The translations under genes were made by a program, and so were the position numbers. The notes beneath the pieces were generated by a model, which saw only the letters and a program-made list of their open reading frames with translations, made no database searches and was not told the DNA's origin. This document shows positions 20,053-27,487 of a DNA stretch of 64,000 nucleotides, one piece after another. Location: positions 310,001 through 374,000 of the forward strand of contig NZ_CP121659.1 of NCBI RefSeq assembly GCF_029714365.1, read 5' to 3'. The stretch comes from Sinorhizobium terangae (GTDB taxonomy: Bacteria > Pseudomonadota > Alphaproteobacteria > Rhizobiales > Rhizobiaceae). Numbering within the stretch: the first letter of the stretch is position 1; every line of letters starts with the position of its first letter.

Positions 20053-20110
20053 CTACAGCGGCCGTGCGACACCGCATCGGCGGCTGTAACAGTTTGAATT
20101 GTTGTGTAAT
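20053..20110. repeat. Degenerate mosaic repeat between pgl and edd
   Basis: CTACAGCGGCCG...GGCGGCTGTAACAGTTTGAATTG matches the CTACAGCG...CGCTGTAGCAC(T)TTGAATTGCTGCATG layout of the other copies, with several changes in the palindrome arms. The remaining bases between edd and pgl show no gene. Confidence 0.5.
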
Positions 20111-20236
20111 CTAGCCTCAGTTCGATCGCGAGGATAAATCACTCAACACGACCTGCGCACTCGGGAGAACGCGCAAGGAAAGCTCTGGTTCTGGGCGCAT
20201 CTACCTCGGCGGTTCCCCGAAGGGCACTCGCCCCTG

Positions 20237-20935
20237 TTACGGCGCCCAGTAGATCTGCAGCGGCGATGTTGCGCGCCGCAACATCGCGCGGATCGGCATC
20301 TCTGCCTCGTCGCCGGGCGCCTCCGCTCGGGCAAGAACCTCCTTCTTGCCGTCGCCTTCGATATGCAGGACGAGTAGCCCGGCATCCTCAAGACTGGAAA
20401 AGGTGAATGTCAGGCGCGTCTCGCCCGCGCCGTCCGCTTCCATCGTGATCACGCCGCGTGGCGTCGCCGGATCGATCGCCTCTTTGAGACGCGTACCTCC
20501 CGGAAAGAACGAGGCGGTGTGTCCATCCGTTCCCATCCCGAGGATAACCACATCGAAGGGCGTGCCGATCGCCGCCATCGAACGGCTTGCCGTCGCTGCG
20601 GCGTCCTCGGCCGTGGCTGCTGCGTGGTAAAGCGGCAGGAATCTTGCTGCTGCCGCCTTGTTCTGCAGCAGGTTGGCGGCGACCAGCCCATGGTTGGAGC
20701 GCTCGTTTTCCGGCGGCACCAACCGCTCGTCGACAAGGGTGACGGTCACCTTGGTCCAGTCGATCTCGCGCCGCGACAGTGCCTGGAAGAATGCCTTCGG
20801 CGTCGTTCCGCCGGAGACCGCGATGCTCGCAGCGCCGCGGGCCTCAATCGCCGCGGCGAGCTTGGCGCTGACCGCATCCGCAAGGCCCTCCGCCAATGCC
20901 GTTCCGTTTTCGAATATGTGCAGGGAAGCGCTCAT
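20237..20935 (-). CDS. pgl: 6-phosphogluconolactonase Pgl
   Basis: Pgl hydrolyses 6-phosphogluconolactone to 6-phosphogluconate in the cytoplasm. The 232-residue protein shows the family's phosphate-binding ISVSGGTTPKAFFQAL-like segment (written here AVSGGTTPKAFFQAL, about residues 39-53), VTLVDERLVPPENERSNHG (about 66-84) and the catalytic region ILGMGTDGHTASFFPG (about 131-146). It starts 9 bases after the zwf stop, so zwf and pgl form one transcript. Confidence 0.94.
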   Translation of the reverse strand: MSASLHIFENGTALAEGLADAVSAKLAAAIEARGAASIAVSGGTTPKAFFQALSRREIDWTKVTVTLVDERLVPPENERSNHGLVAANLLQNKAAAARFLPLYHAAATAEDAAATASRSMAAIGTPFDVVILGMGTDGHTASFFPGGTRLKEAIDPATPRGVITMEADGAGETRLTFTFSSLEDAGLLVLHIEGDGKKEVLARAEAPGDEAEMPIRAMLRRATSPLQIYWAP

Positions 20936-20944
20936 CGGTCGATC

Positions 20945-22420
20945 CTAGATCGTATCATTCCAGGTGCGTCCATCGCGCTCAATGAGCGCGATGGACTGGC
21001 TCGGCCCCCAGGTGCCGGCCGTGTAGCCCTGCACCTGCTGCCCGGTCGTTTCCCATGCCTTCAGGATCGGATCGATCCATTGCCATGCGGCTTCCACCTC
21101 GTCGCGGCGCACGAACAGCGTCTGGTTGTTGCGGACGACATCGAGCAGTAGCCGTTCATAAGCATCGGCGTTGCGCACGGCGAAGGCCTCCGCGAAGCTC
21201 ATGTCGAGCGAAACATTGCGCAACCGCATCCCGCCCGGTCCCGGGTCCTTGATCATCAGCGACTGCTTGACGCCTTCGTTCGGCTGCAGACGGATCATCA
21301 ACTGGTTGGCCGAAATGCGTCCGGCACTGTGATCGAAGATCGAGTGCGGGATCTGCTTGAAGGTAATGACGATCTCCGACATGCGGCCCGCCATGCGCTT
21401 GCCGGTGCGAATATAGAAGGGCACGCCAGCCCAGCGCCAGTTGCTGACCTCGGCCTTGATCGCGACGAAGGTTTCGGTGTTGGAAACGCCGCCTTCCAGT
21501 TCCTCGAGATAGCCCTTGACCGGACCGCCGGCGGATGCGCCGGCACGATACTGGCCGCGAACCGTCACCTGCTCGACATTGGCGGCGGTGATCGGCTTCA
21601 GCGCGCGAAGCACCTTGAGCTTTTCGTCGCGCACGGCCTCCGCGTCCATGGAGGTCGGCGCTTCCATGGCGACGAAACAGACGAGTTGCAGAATGTGGTT
21701 CTGCACCATGTCGCGCAGCGCACCCGCCTTGTCGTAGTAGCCTGCGCGATTTTCGAGGCCGACGGACTCCGAAACGGTGATCTGCACGTGGTCGATATGC
21801 GCCGAGTTCCACAGCGGCTCGTAAAGCGCGTTGGCAAAGCGCAGGGCCATGAGGTTCTGCACCGTCTCCTTGCCGAGGTAGTGATCGATACGGAAGATCT
21901 GCTCTTCGCGGAACACCTTGCCGATCGTGTCGTTGAGTTCCGTCGCCGTGGCGAGGTCGCGGCCGATCGGTTTTTCGACGACGATCCGGGTGTTCTTGGT
22001 GATGAGCTTGTTGTCGCGGATCTTTTCCGAAATGTCGCCGAAGATCGCCGGGCCCACGGCGAGATAGAAGGCGCGGATGCGATCCTTTCCTTCTTCGAGG
22101 ATCTTCTTCAGATCGTCCCAGCCCTGGTCGGACTTGGCGTCGACCGAGACGTAGTAGAGTCGGGCTGTGAATTTCGCCACTTCCGCTTCGTTGAATTCGC
22201 CCTGTTTCAGATGCTCTCTCAAGGCGTCGGTCGCGAACGTGCGGTATTCTTCATGGGTCAGTGCCGCACGTGATGCGCCGATGATCCGCGTCGGTTCGCT
22301 GAATTGACCTTCGATCTGCCGGTGATAGAGCGCGGGCAGAAGCTTGCGCTCCGCAAGATCGCCGGTGCCCCCGAACACCACATAATCAAACGGGTCGACG
22401 GGAATGATCTGGCTGCTCAT
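20945..22420 (-). CDS. zwf: Glucose-6-phosphate 1-dehydrogenase Zwf
   Basis: Zwf oxidises glucose-6-phosphate to 6-phosphogluconolactone with NADP, feeding the Entner-Doudoroff route used by rhizobia for hexoses. The 491-residue protein shows the coenzyme motif FGGTGDLAERKLLPALYH (about residues 16-33), VVEKPIGRDL, and the substrate-binding signature RIDHYLGKETVQNLMALRFA (about 179-198). It is first in zwf-pgl(-edd). The 98-base region upstream carries a symmetrical AT-rich site. Confidence 0.96.
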   Translation of the reverse strand: MSSQIIPVDPFDYVVFGGTGDLAERKLLPALYHRQIEGQFSEPTRIIGASRAALTHEEYRTFATDALREHLKQGEFNEAEVAKFTARLYYVSVDAKSDQGWDDLKKILEEGKDRIRAFYLAVGPAIFGDISEKIRDNKLITKNTRIVVEKPIGRDLATATELNDTIGKVFREEQIFRIDHYLGKETVQNLMALRFANALYEPLWNSAHIDHVQITVSESVGLENRAGYYDKAGALRDMVQNHILQLVCFVAMEAPTSMDAEAVRDEKLKVLRALKPITAANVEQVTVRGQYRAGASAGGPVKGYLEELEGGVSNTETFVAIKAEVSNWRWAGVPFYIRTGKRMAGRMSEIVITFKQIPHSIFDHSAGRISANQLMIRLQPNEGVKQSLMIKDPGPGGMRLRNVSLDMSFAEAFAVRNADAYERLLLDVVRNNQTLFVRRDEVEAAWQWIDPILKAWETTGQQVQGYTAGTWGPSQSIALIERDGRTWNDTI

Positions 22421-22456
22421 GGGATATCTCGATCTCGTTCAGGTCAGGGGCACGTA

Positions 22457-22476
22457 TAATCTAATCGATTTAATTA
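22457..22476. promoter_or_regulatory. AT-rich imperfect palindrome upstream of zwf
   Basis: TAATCTAATCGATTTAATTA is symmetric at 16 of 20 positions around AATCGATT and lies 37 bases upstream of zwf in the 98-base space. It could bind a carbon-control repressor of the HexR type; this is an inference from position and symmetry only. Confidence 0.35.
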
Positions 22477-22518
22477 CGCTAGGGTGCGACGCAACAAAAT
22501 GCGTCTGCGCGCGGCTTT

Positions 22519-23805
22519 TTAGAGCCGGTCGCGCAAAGCATACCAGCTGAGCGCGAGGAACAGGAGTGCCGAGCGGAATCGCATTCCGCCTGGGAAAGCC
22601 GGTATTTTCAAGGCCTTGAGAAGATCCAGCTCCGTCTGTTTGCCCAAGACCAAGTCAGCATAGAGCTTGCCGCAATAGTTGGACAGCATGACGCCGTGAC
22701 CGGAATAGCCACCGATGCTCGTGACTCCCGGCATGACCTCGCGGCAGAAAGGCTGGCGCGGCATGGTGATGCCGACCGAACCGCCCCAGGCGTGGGTGAT
22801 CTCGACATTGGCGAGTGCCGGATAGATTTCGCTGATCTGGCGGCGGATGTGGCTGGAAATGTCGCGTGGATTGTCGGCCGTATAGGCTTCGCGCCCGCCG
22901 AAGAGCAGCCGTCCGTCTTTCGATTTGCGGAAATAGCGCACGACGAAGCGCGAATCATCGACCGATTCGCCGCCGGGCAGTACATCCGGATGGTCGGACA
23001 GGATCTCCGTCGCGCCGATGAACGAGCGGATCGGCATGACGTGGCTGGCGGTTACAGGCTCAAGGTTGCCGATATGGGCGTTGCATGCGATCAGCACCCG
23101 GTCGGCGGTGATCGTGCCGCGATCGGTGTCGATGACGATCGCGGCGCCCTTTTTGTCGATCTTCAGCGCCTTCGTCTGTTCGTGCAGGCTGGCGCCGGCA
23201 CGGGCCGCTTGCTCTGCAAGACCGACGAGCAGTTTCATCGGGTGGATGTGCCCGGTGCCGGTGTCGCGTATGCCGAACTGATAATGATGCGATCCAAGTC
23301 GGCTTGCCGTCTCGTCCCGTTCCATGAAGGTAAGGTGCGGATATCCGAAACGCTCCACCATCGCCTCGACATGACGGCGGTAGTCTTTCTCAAGACTGTT
23401 CTTGTGTCCGACAGAAAGCTGCCCGGGCACGAACTCGATGTCGATTCCGTGTTCGGCGGCGAAGTCCAGCAGATAGCGCTTGGCATTCTCCGCCATCTCG
23501 AACAGGAGCTTGGCACGCTCGTGGCCGAGCACTTCCTCCGTATCCTCCGCCCAGGCGCGCTGCCCGGTGCCGAACTGGCCGCCGTTGCGGCCCGAGGCGC
23601 CATCGCCGAAACGGCAGGCGTCGATCAAGGTGACGTCTGTTCCGCTTTTCGCGAGATTGTAGGCGGCTTGAAGGCCCGTGTAGCCGCCGCCGATGATAGC
23701 AACGTCGGTTTTCCGCGCGCCTGTCAGCACCGGATAGGCCGGACGCTTCGGGATCGTCGCCTCATACCAGGAAATTCCGGGCGAGATCGGGCTTTGCCAG
23801 GGCAT
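22519..23805 (-). CDS. FAD-dependent amine oxidoreductase, gamma-glutamylputrescine oxidase type
   Basis: The 428-residue DAO-family flavoprotein begins its FAD-binding fold with DVAIIGGGYTGLQAAYNLAK (about residues 32-51) and closes with SIGGYSGHGVMLSNYCGKL (about 366-384). The SxGQFGTGQRAW-like segment (NGGQFGTGQRAWAED) and the WGGSVGIT motif fit PuuB-type enzymes, which oxidise gamma-glutamylputrescine to the aldehyde. It starts 15 bases after the glutamine-synthetase-like gene, which would make its substrate. Alternative substrates are other gamma-glutamylamines or amino acids. Confidence 0.82.
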   Translation of the reverse strand: MPWQSPISPGISWYEATIPKRPAYPVLTGARKTDVAIIGGGYTGLQAAYNLAKSGTDVTLIDACRFGDGASGRNGGQFGTGQRAWAEDTEEVLGHERAKLLFEMAENAKRYLLDFAAEHGIDIEFVPGQLSVGHKNSLEKDYRRHVEAMVERFGYPHLTFMERDETASRLGSHHYQFGIRDTGTGHIHPMKLLVGLAEQAARAGASLHEQTKALKIDKKGAAIVIDTDRGTITADRVLIACNAHIGNLEPVTASHVMPIRSFIGATEILSDHPDVLPGGESVDDSRFVVRYFRKSKDGRLLFGGREAYTADNPRDISSHIRRQISEIYPALANVEITHAWGGSVGITMPRQPFCREVMPGVTSIGGYSGHGVMLSNYCGKLYADLVLGKQTELDLLKALKIPAFPGGMRFRSALLFLALSWYALRDRL

Positions 23806-23820
23806 GAGGGCGCCTTTCGG

Positions 23821-25257
23821 TCAGACGTTCAGAAGCAGGAATTCCCGTTCCCACGGACTGATGACCTGCATGAAGGTCTCGAATTCACCACGCTTCACGC
23901 CGGCATAGATGGCGATGAACTCGGGCGTGAAGACGTCGGCGAGCGAAGGTGCCGATTCGAGCAGCGAAACGGCCTCGAGCAGGCCGCGCGGCAGATCGAT
24001 TTCGCCTTCGTTGGCGGTGTCCTCGGTCGGCGGTGTAGGCTGCAAGCCCTCGATGATGCCGAGATAGCCGCAGCCGAGCGAGGCCGCAAGCGCCAGATAG
24101 GGATTGGCATCCGAACTCGGCAGGCGGTTCTCGATGCGCCGAGCCGCCGCGTCCGAGACGGGGATGCGGAACGCCGTCGTCCGGTTGTCGTAACCCCAGG
24201 CGGTGTTCACCGGTGCAGACATGTCGGGTGTCAGCCGCCGGTAGGAGTTCACATAAGGCGCCATCATCGCCAGCGTCCTCGGCACGTAATGCTGCATCCC
24301 GCCGATGAAGGAGAAGAATTCCTTCGATGGCGACCCGTCCACATTCGAGAAGAGGTTGCGGCCGGTATTGATCTCGACGACCGACTGGTGAATGTGCATC
24401 GCCGAGCCGGGCTGGCCCTGCATCGGCTTCGCCATGAAGGTCGCATAGATGCCGTGCTTCAGCGCCGCTTCACGAATCGTGCGCTTGAACAGGAAAACCT
24501 GATCGGCAAGCTCGATCGGGTCGCCGTGCCTGAGGTTGATTTCGAGTTGCGCCGGCCCCTCTTCGTGAATGAGGGTGTCGATCTCCAAGCCCTGTTTTTC
24601 GGAGAAGTGGTAGATGTCGTCGATCAGTTCGTCGAACTCGTTGATGCCGGCGATGGAATAGCCTTGGCCGCCGAGAATCGAGCGGCCGGAGCGGCCCTTC
24701 GGCGGACGCAGCGGATAGTCCGGATCATCATTCTGGGCGACCAGATAGAACTCGATCTCGGGTGCTACGACCGGCTTCCATCCCTTCTGGCGATAGAGGT
24801 CGACCACGCGCTTCAAGACGTTGCGCGGCGTGTAATTGATCTGCTCGCCTTGCGAGCCGACGATGTCGCAGATCACCTGCGCCGTCGGGTCGGTCTCCCA
24901 GGGAACGATCGAAAGGGTCGAAAGATCGGGCAGCAGCTTGATGTCGCTGTCGCGCGAGTCATAGCGGAACTGGTCGGTTTCGTCGGGATATTCGCCGGAA
25001 ATCGTGTGACGGTAGATCGCCGAAGGAAGGGCAAGCGAGGTGTTCGATGTGAACTTGGAGGTCGGCATCATCTTGCCGCGCGGTACGCCGGCAAGGTCAG
25101 GCGTGATGCATTCGATATCTTCGATACCGCGAATCTTGAGCCAGTCGACTGCCTCCTTCCAAGTCTTCACGCCTCGGGACGAGTGCAGGGCGGCGGGAAT
25201 TTTCGAACTCTTGCTGATCTTTGCTGCTTGCTGGGCGACACTTCTCTTGGAGGGCAT
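23821..25257 (-). CDS. Glutamine synthetase family protein, gamma-glutamylputrescine synthetase type
   Basis: The 478-residue product has the glutamine synthetase catalytic core with KPVVAPEIEFYLVA (metal ligands), MPTSKF, HEEGPAQLEINLRHGDP, the ATP-binding KPMQGQPGSAMHIHQS and NRLPSSDANPYLALAASLGC. The N-terminal beta-grasp domain follows a basic leader (about residues 1-28). It lacks the tyrosine adenylylation loop of GlnA. Pairing with a PuuB-like oxidase in one operon points to ATP-dependent glutamylation of putrescine or another amine, the first step of polyamine catabolism. The specific amine is not determined. Confidence 0.85.
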   Translation of the reverse strand: MPSKRSVAQQAAKISKSSKIPAALHSSRGVKTWKEAVDWLKIRGIEDIECITPDLAGVPRGKMMPTSKFTSNTSLALPSAIYRHTISGEYPDETDQFRYDSRDSDIKLLPDLSTLSIVPWETDPTAQVICDIVGSQGEQINYTPRNVLKRVVDLYRQKGWKPVVAPEIEFYLVAQNDDPDYPLRPPKGRSGRSILGGQGYSIAGINEFDELIDDIYHFSEKQGLEIDTLIHEEGPAQLEINLRHGDPIELADQVFLFKRTIREAALKHGIYATFMAKPMQGQPGSAMHIHQSVVEINTGRNLFSNVDGSPSKEFFSFIGGMQHYVPRTLAMMAPYVNSYRRLTPDMSAPVNTAWGYDNRTTAFRIPVSDAAARRIENRLPSSDANPYLALAASLGCGYLGIIEGLQPTPPTEDTANEGEIDLPRGLLEAVSLLESAPSLADVFTPEFIAIYAGVKRGEFETFMQVISPWEREFLLLNV

Positions 25258-25392
25258 AAATCACCGGGTTTGGCTTCGGATAGCGCATCATAGCCGGAGT
25301 TTGGCGATTGGCTAGAGCGGCTTCAGCGGATCGCGATTGACTTTTGGTTCGGCCATCGGAAAGGAAGGCTGAAACGTGAAAAAGGGTCTTCC

Positions 25393-26577
25393 GTGGCAGA
25401 AAAACACGATGTGGTGATCATTGGTGCAGGTGCGGCCGGCATGATGTGCGCGATCGAGGCGGGAAAACGCGGACGCCGCGTGCTCGTGCTCGACCACGCC
25501 AAGGCACCGGGCGAAAAGATCCGCATCTCCGGCGGCGGCCGCTGTAACTTCACCAATATTCATGCCGGCCCGAAGAACTTCCTCTCCGAGAATCCGCATT
25601 TCTGCAAGTCGGCGCTGGCACGCTACCGGCCGCAGGACTTCGTCGCGCTCGTCGAGCGGCACGGCATCACATGGCACGAGAAGACGCTTGGCCAGCTCTT
25701 CTGCGATCATTCGGCGAAGGACATCATCCGCATGCTGCTCGCCGAGATGCAGCAGGCGGGCGTCGTGCTCCGGCTCGCAACGGCGATCTCGGCGATCGAG
25801 AAAGCCGCATCCGGATTCCGTGTGACGACCGATGATGGTCCTGTCGAGGCTGCGTCACTGGTGGTTGCGAGCGGTGGCAAGTCGACCCCGAAAATGGGCG
25901 CGACGGGCTTTGCCTACAGGATCGCGGAACAGTTTGGTCTGCCGATCGTCGAAACGCGGCCGGCGCTCGTGCCGTTGACCCTCGATCCGGCACAACTTGA
26001 AAAGATAGGGCAACTGGCAGGCGTTGCGGCCGATGTCGAAGCGCGCTGCGGCAAGGCCGCCTTCCGCGAAGCGCTGTTACTCACTCATCGCGGCCTGAGC
26101 GGCCCCGCCATTCTGCAGATTTCCTCCTATTGGCGGGAAGGCGCGGAGGTCGTCCTGCGGCTCATGCCCGATATCGATATCGCATCCATTCTCAAGGGGA
26201 TGCGCCGGACAAACGGCCGGCAGGCTGCGCACACGGCCCTGGCCGACATCCTGCCGCGACGGCTGGCGCAGTTCTTTACCGACGAAGCAAAACTGGCCGG
26301 GCGGATGCTCGCCGACCTCTCCGACAAGGCCATCGATGCGCTGTCGGCTTCCATCCAGAACTGGACGCTGAAGCCCGCCGGGTCGGAGGGTTACAGGACC
26401 GCAGAGGTTACGCTCGGCGGCGTCGACACCCGTGCGCTCGATTCCCGCACGATGCAGGCGAGGCAAAATCCAGGGCTTTATTTCATCGGTGAATGTATCG
26501 ATGTCACCGGCTGGCTCGGCGGCTATAATTTTCAATGGGCCTGGGCTTCCGGCTTCGCCGCCGGTCAAGAGGTGTGA
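25393..26577 (+). CDS. NAD(P)/FAD-dependent oxidoreductase, HI0933 (BaiN/RdsA) family
   Basis: The 394-residue flavoprotein starts with GTG 25393 and has the N-terminal dinucleotide motif HDVVIIGAGAAGMMCAIEAG. It also has the family signature GEKIRISGGGRCNFTN (about residues 38-53) and the closing YFIGECIDVTGWLGGYNFQW (about 363-382). Family members occur widely in bacteria; some reduce carbon-carbon double bonds, but most are uncharacterised. It is divergent from the PuuA-like gene across 135 bases and stands alone. Confidence 0.88.
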   Translation: MAEKHDVVIIGAGAAGMMCAIEAGKRGRRVLVLDHAKAPGEKIRISGGGRCNFTNIHAGPKNFLSENPHFCKSALARYRPQDFVALVERHGITWHEKTLGQLFCDHSAKDIIRMLLAEMQQAGVVLRLATAISAIEKAASGFRVTTDDGPVEAASLVVASGGKSTPKMGATGFAYRIAEQFGLPIVETRPALVPLTLDPAQLEKIGQLAGVAADVEARCGKAAFREALLLTHRGLSGPAILQISSYWREGAEVVLRLMPDIDIASILKGMRRTNGRQAAHTALADILPRRLAQFFTDEAKLAGRMLADLSDKAIDALSASIQNWTLKPAGSEGYRTAEVTLGGVDTRALDSRTMQARQNPGLYFIGECIDVTGWLGGYNFQWAWASGFAAGQEV

Positions 26578-26784
26578 CCATGCGGAAGAATTGGTGATTT
26601 GCCTTTTCAGCCATTGTTAATGGAAATGGCTCAACCTGAACTTATGGCTGCACGGCCTGCACAGGACTGGGGGCGGTCCCTAAACGGAAACCACACTGTT
26701 TCCATTTCATGGACTTTCCTCGGCCGCAGGATGAAGGCACCATGATGGGCATGGTAGCGAGGTTGGCTGCCAGCGATTCAAGGT

Positions 26785-26825
26785 TACAGCGTCCTGTGCG
26801 CGTCGGAAAAACGCGCGGCGCTGTA
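26785..26825. repeat. Mosaic repeat palindrome
   Basis: TACAGCGTCCTGTGCGCGTC followed by GACGCGCGGCGCTGTA-type right arm (here AACGCGCGGCGCTGTA) is a copy of the core palindrome seen at 5706-5747. It ends about 18 bases before the start of a small membrane-protein gene. Confidence 0.7.
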
Positions 26826-26843
26826 GGACAAGGATAGGATGCC

Positions 26844-26984
26844 ATGATTCACTCACGCCGCCGTCCCCGCGCTGTTGCGATTGCCCGCACTGAGCAGAGC
26901 CGCTCGCACCATGAGCTGATTGCTTTCGGTGCGGTTATCGCTCTCTTTCTCGTTGTGACCGTCGCGACGTTCGCCACTTTCTGA
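26844..26984 (+). CDS. Small single-span membrane protein (46 residues)
   Basis: A short open frame encodes a 46-residue protein: a basic N-terminus (IHSRRRPRAVAIARTEQSRS) followed by one strongly hydrophobic helix (AFGAVIALFLVVTVATFATF) reaching the C-terminus, the layout of a tail-anchored inner-membrane micro-protein. AAGGATAGG lies 6-14 bases upstream of the ATG. Two stem-loops follow its stop (27001-27040). I do not know a family. The basic/hydrophobic layout, ribosome binding site and 3' hairpins make it a plausible gene. Confidence 0.55.
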   Translation: MIHSRRRPRAVAIARTEQSRSHHELIAFGAVIALFLVVTVATFATF

Positions 26985-27000
26985 ATCTGAGTGCAAGTCA

Positions 27001-27040
27001 GGAAGGCGGAAGCGCCTTCCAGGTGAAGCCAAGCTCACCT
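27001..27040 (+). other. Tandem stem-loops after the small membrane-protein gene
   Basis: GGAAGGCG-GAAG-CGCCTTCC (27001-27020) is a perfect 8-bp hairpin. AGGTGA...TCACCT (27021-27040) is a second one immediately after. No long T-run follows, so they may act as mRNA 3' ends or processing/stability elements. Confidence 0.55.
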
Positions 27041-27206
27041 GATCTACATTTGCGGTGCCTGTGATACGGCCGAAACCGCGTGGCCGTTGTCACAAAGTCA
27101 TCCGGGCCGCTATCGCCGCCTTAAAAACCGCCGGCCGCTTATACAAATCTTAATCGTTCAAATCGACTATTGCGCCCAAGTGAGTTCCGTCAGGGCCTCG
27201 CTGCCT
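27041..27206. other. Intergenic region upstream of the chemoreceptor gene, no gene seen
   Basis: Together with the flanking hairpins and repeat, this belongs to a 503-base stretch (26985-27487) between the 46-residue membrane protein and the chemoreceptor. It is locally AT-richer (CTTATACAAATCTTAATCG at 27138-27156), as expected for promoter DNA. I see no convincing coding frame. Confidence 0.4.
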
Positions 27207-27309
27207 TGCAGCGCCGCGCGTCCTACCCGACGCGCAAGGGACGCTGTAGCACTTTGAATTGCTGCATGTTTTTGTCCTTAAGTCGGCTGCGATTTAAGAA
27301 ACCAGGCAG
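27207..27309. repeat. Mosaic repeat upstream of the chemoreceptor gene
   Basis: GCAGCGCCGCGCGTCC...GACGCGCAAGGGACGCTGTAG followed by ACTTTGAATTGCTGCATG and an inverted TCCTTAAGTCG...CGATTTAAGAA pair. The module order matches the copy at 17981-18084. Confidence 0.7.
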
Positions 27310-27487
27310 TAAGAGGCAGCTTGGCCCCGCAATGATTGCCGGCGAACTGGCGGCGTGCGCCGCATGATCTCCCGAAAAACATCAGCCTGTTTGCGCATCG
27401 GGTGGCCTGTTTCTCCCCCAGCAATTGCTTGGGGCGTGAGGGCCATCGGGGGAAGCGAAACGCGAGCTGCGAGCCAAGGTGTTTTCA

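Noticed and set aside
22696..25293. 865-codon open frame on the plus strand opposite the PuuA/PuuB-like genes
   Set aside because: It is the antisense shadow of two clearly recognised enzymes in high-GC DNA; the translation is Arg/His/Asp-rich with no domain motifs.
27170..27367. 65-codon frame upstream of the chemoreceptor gene
   Set aside because: It is translated from a mosaic repeat and has no ribosome binding site.
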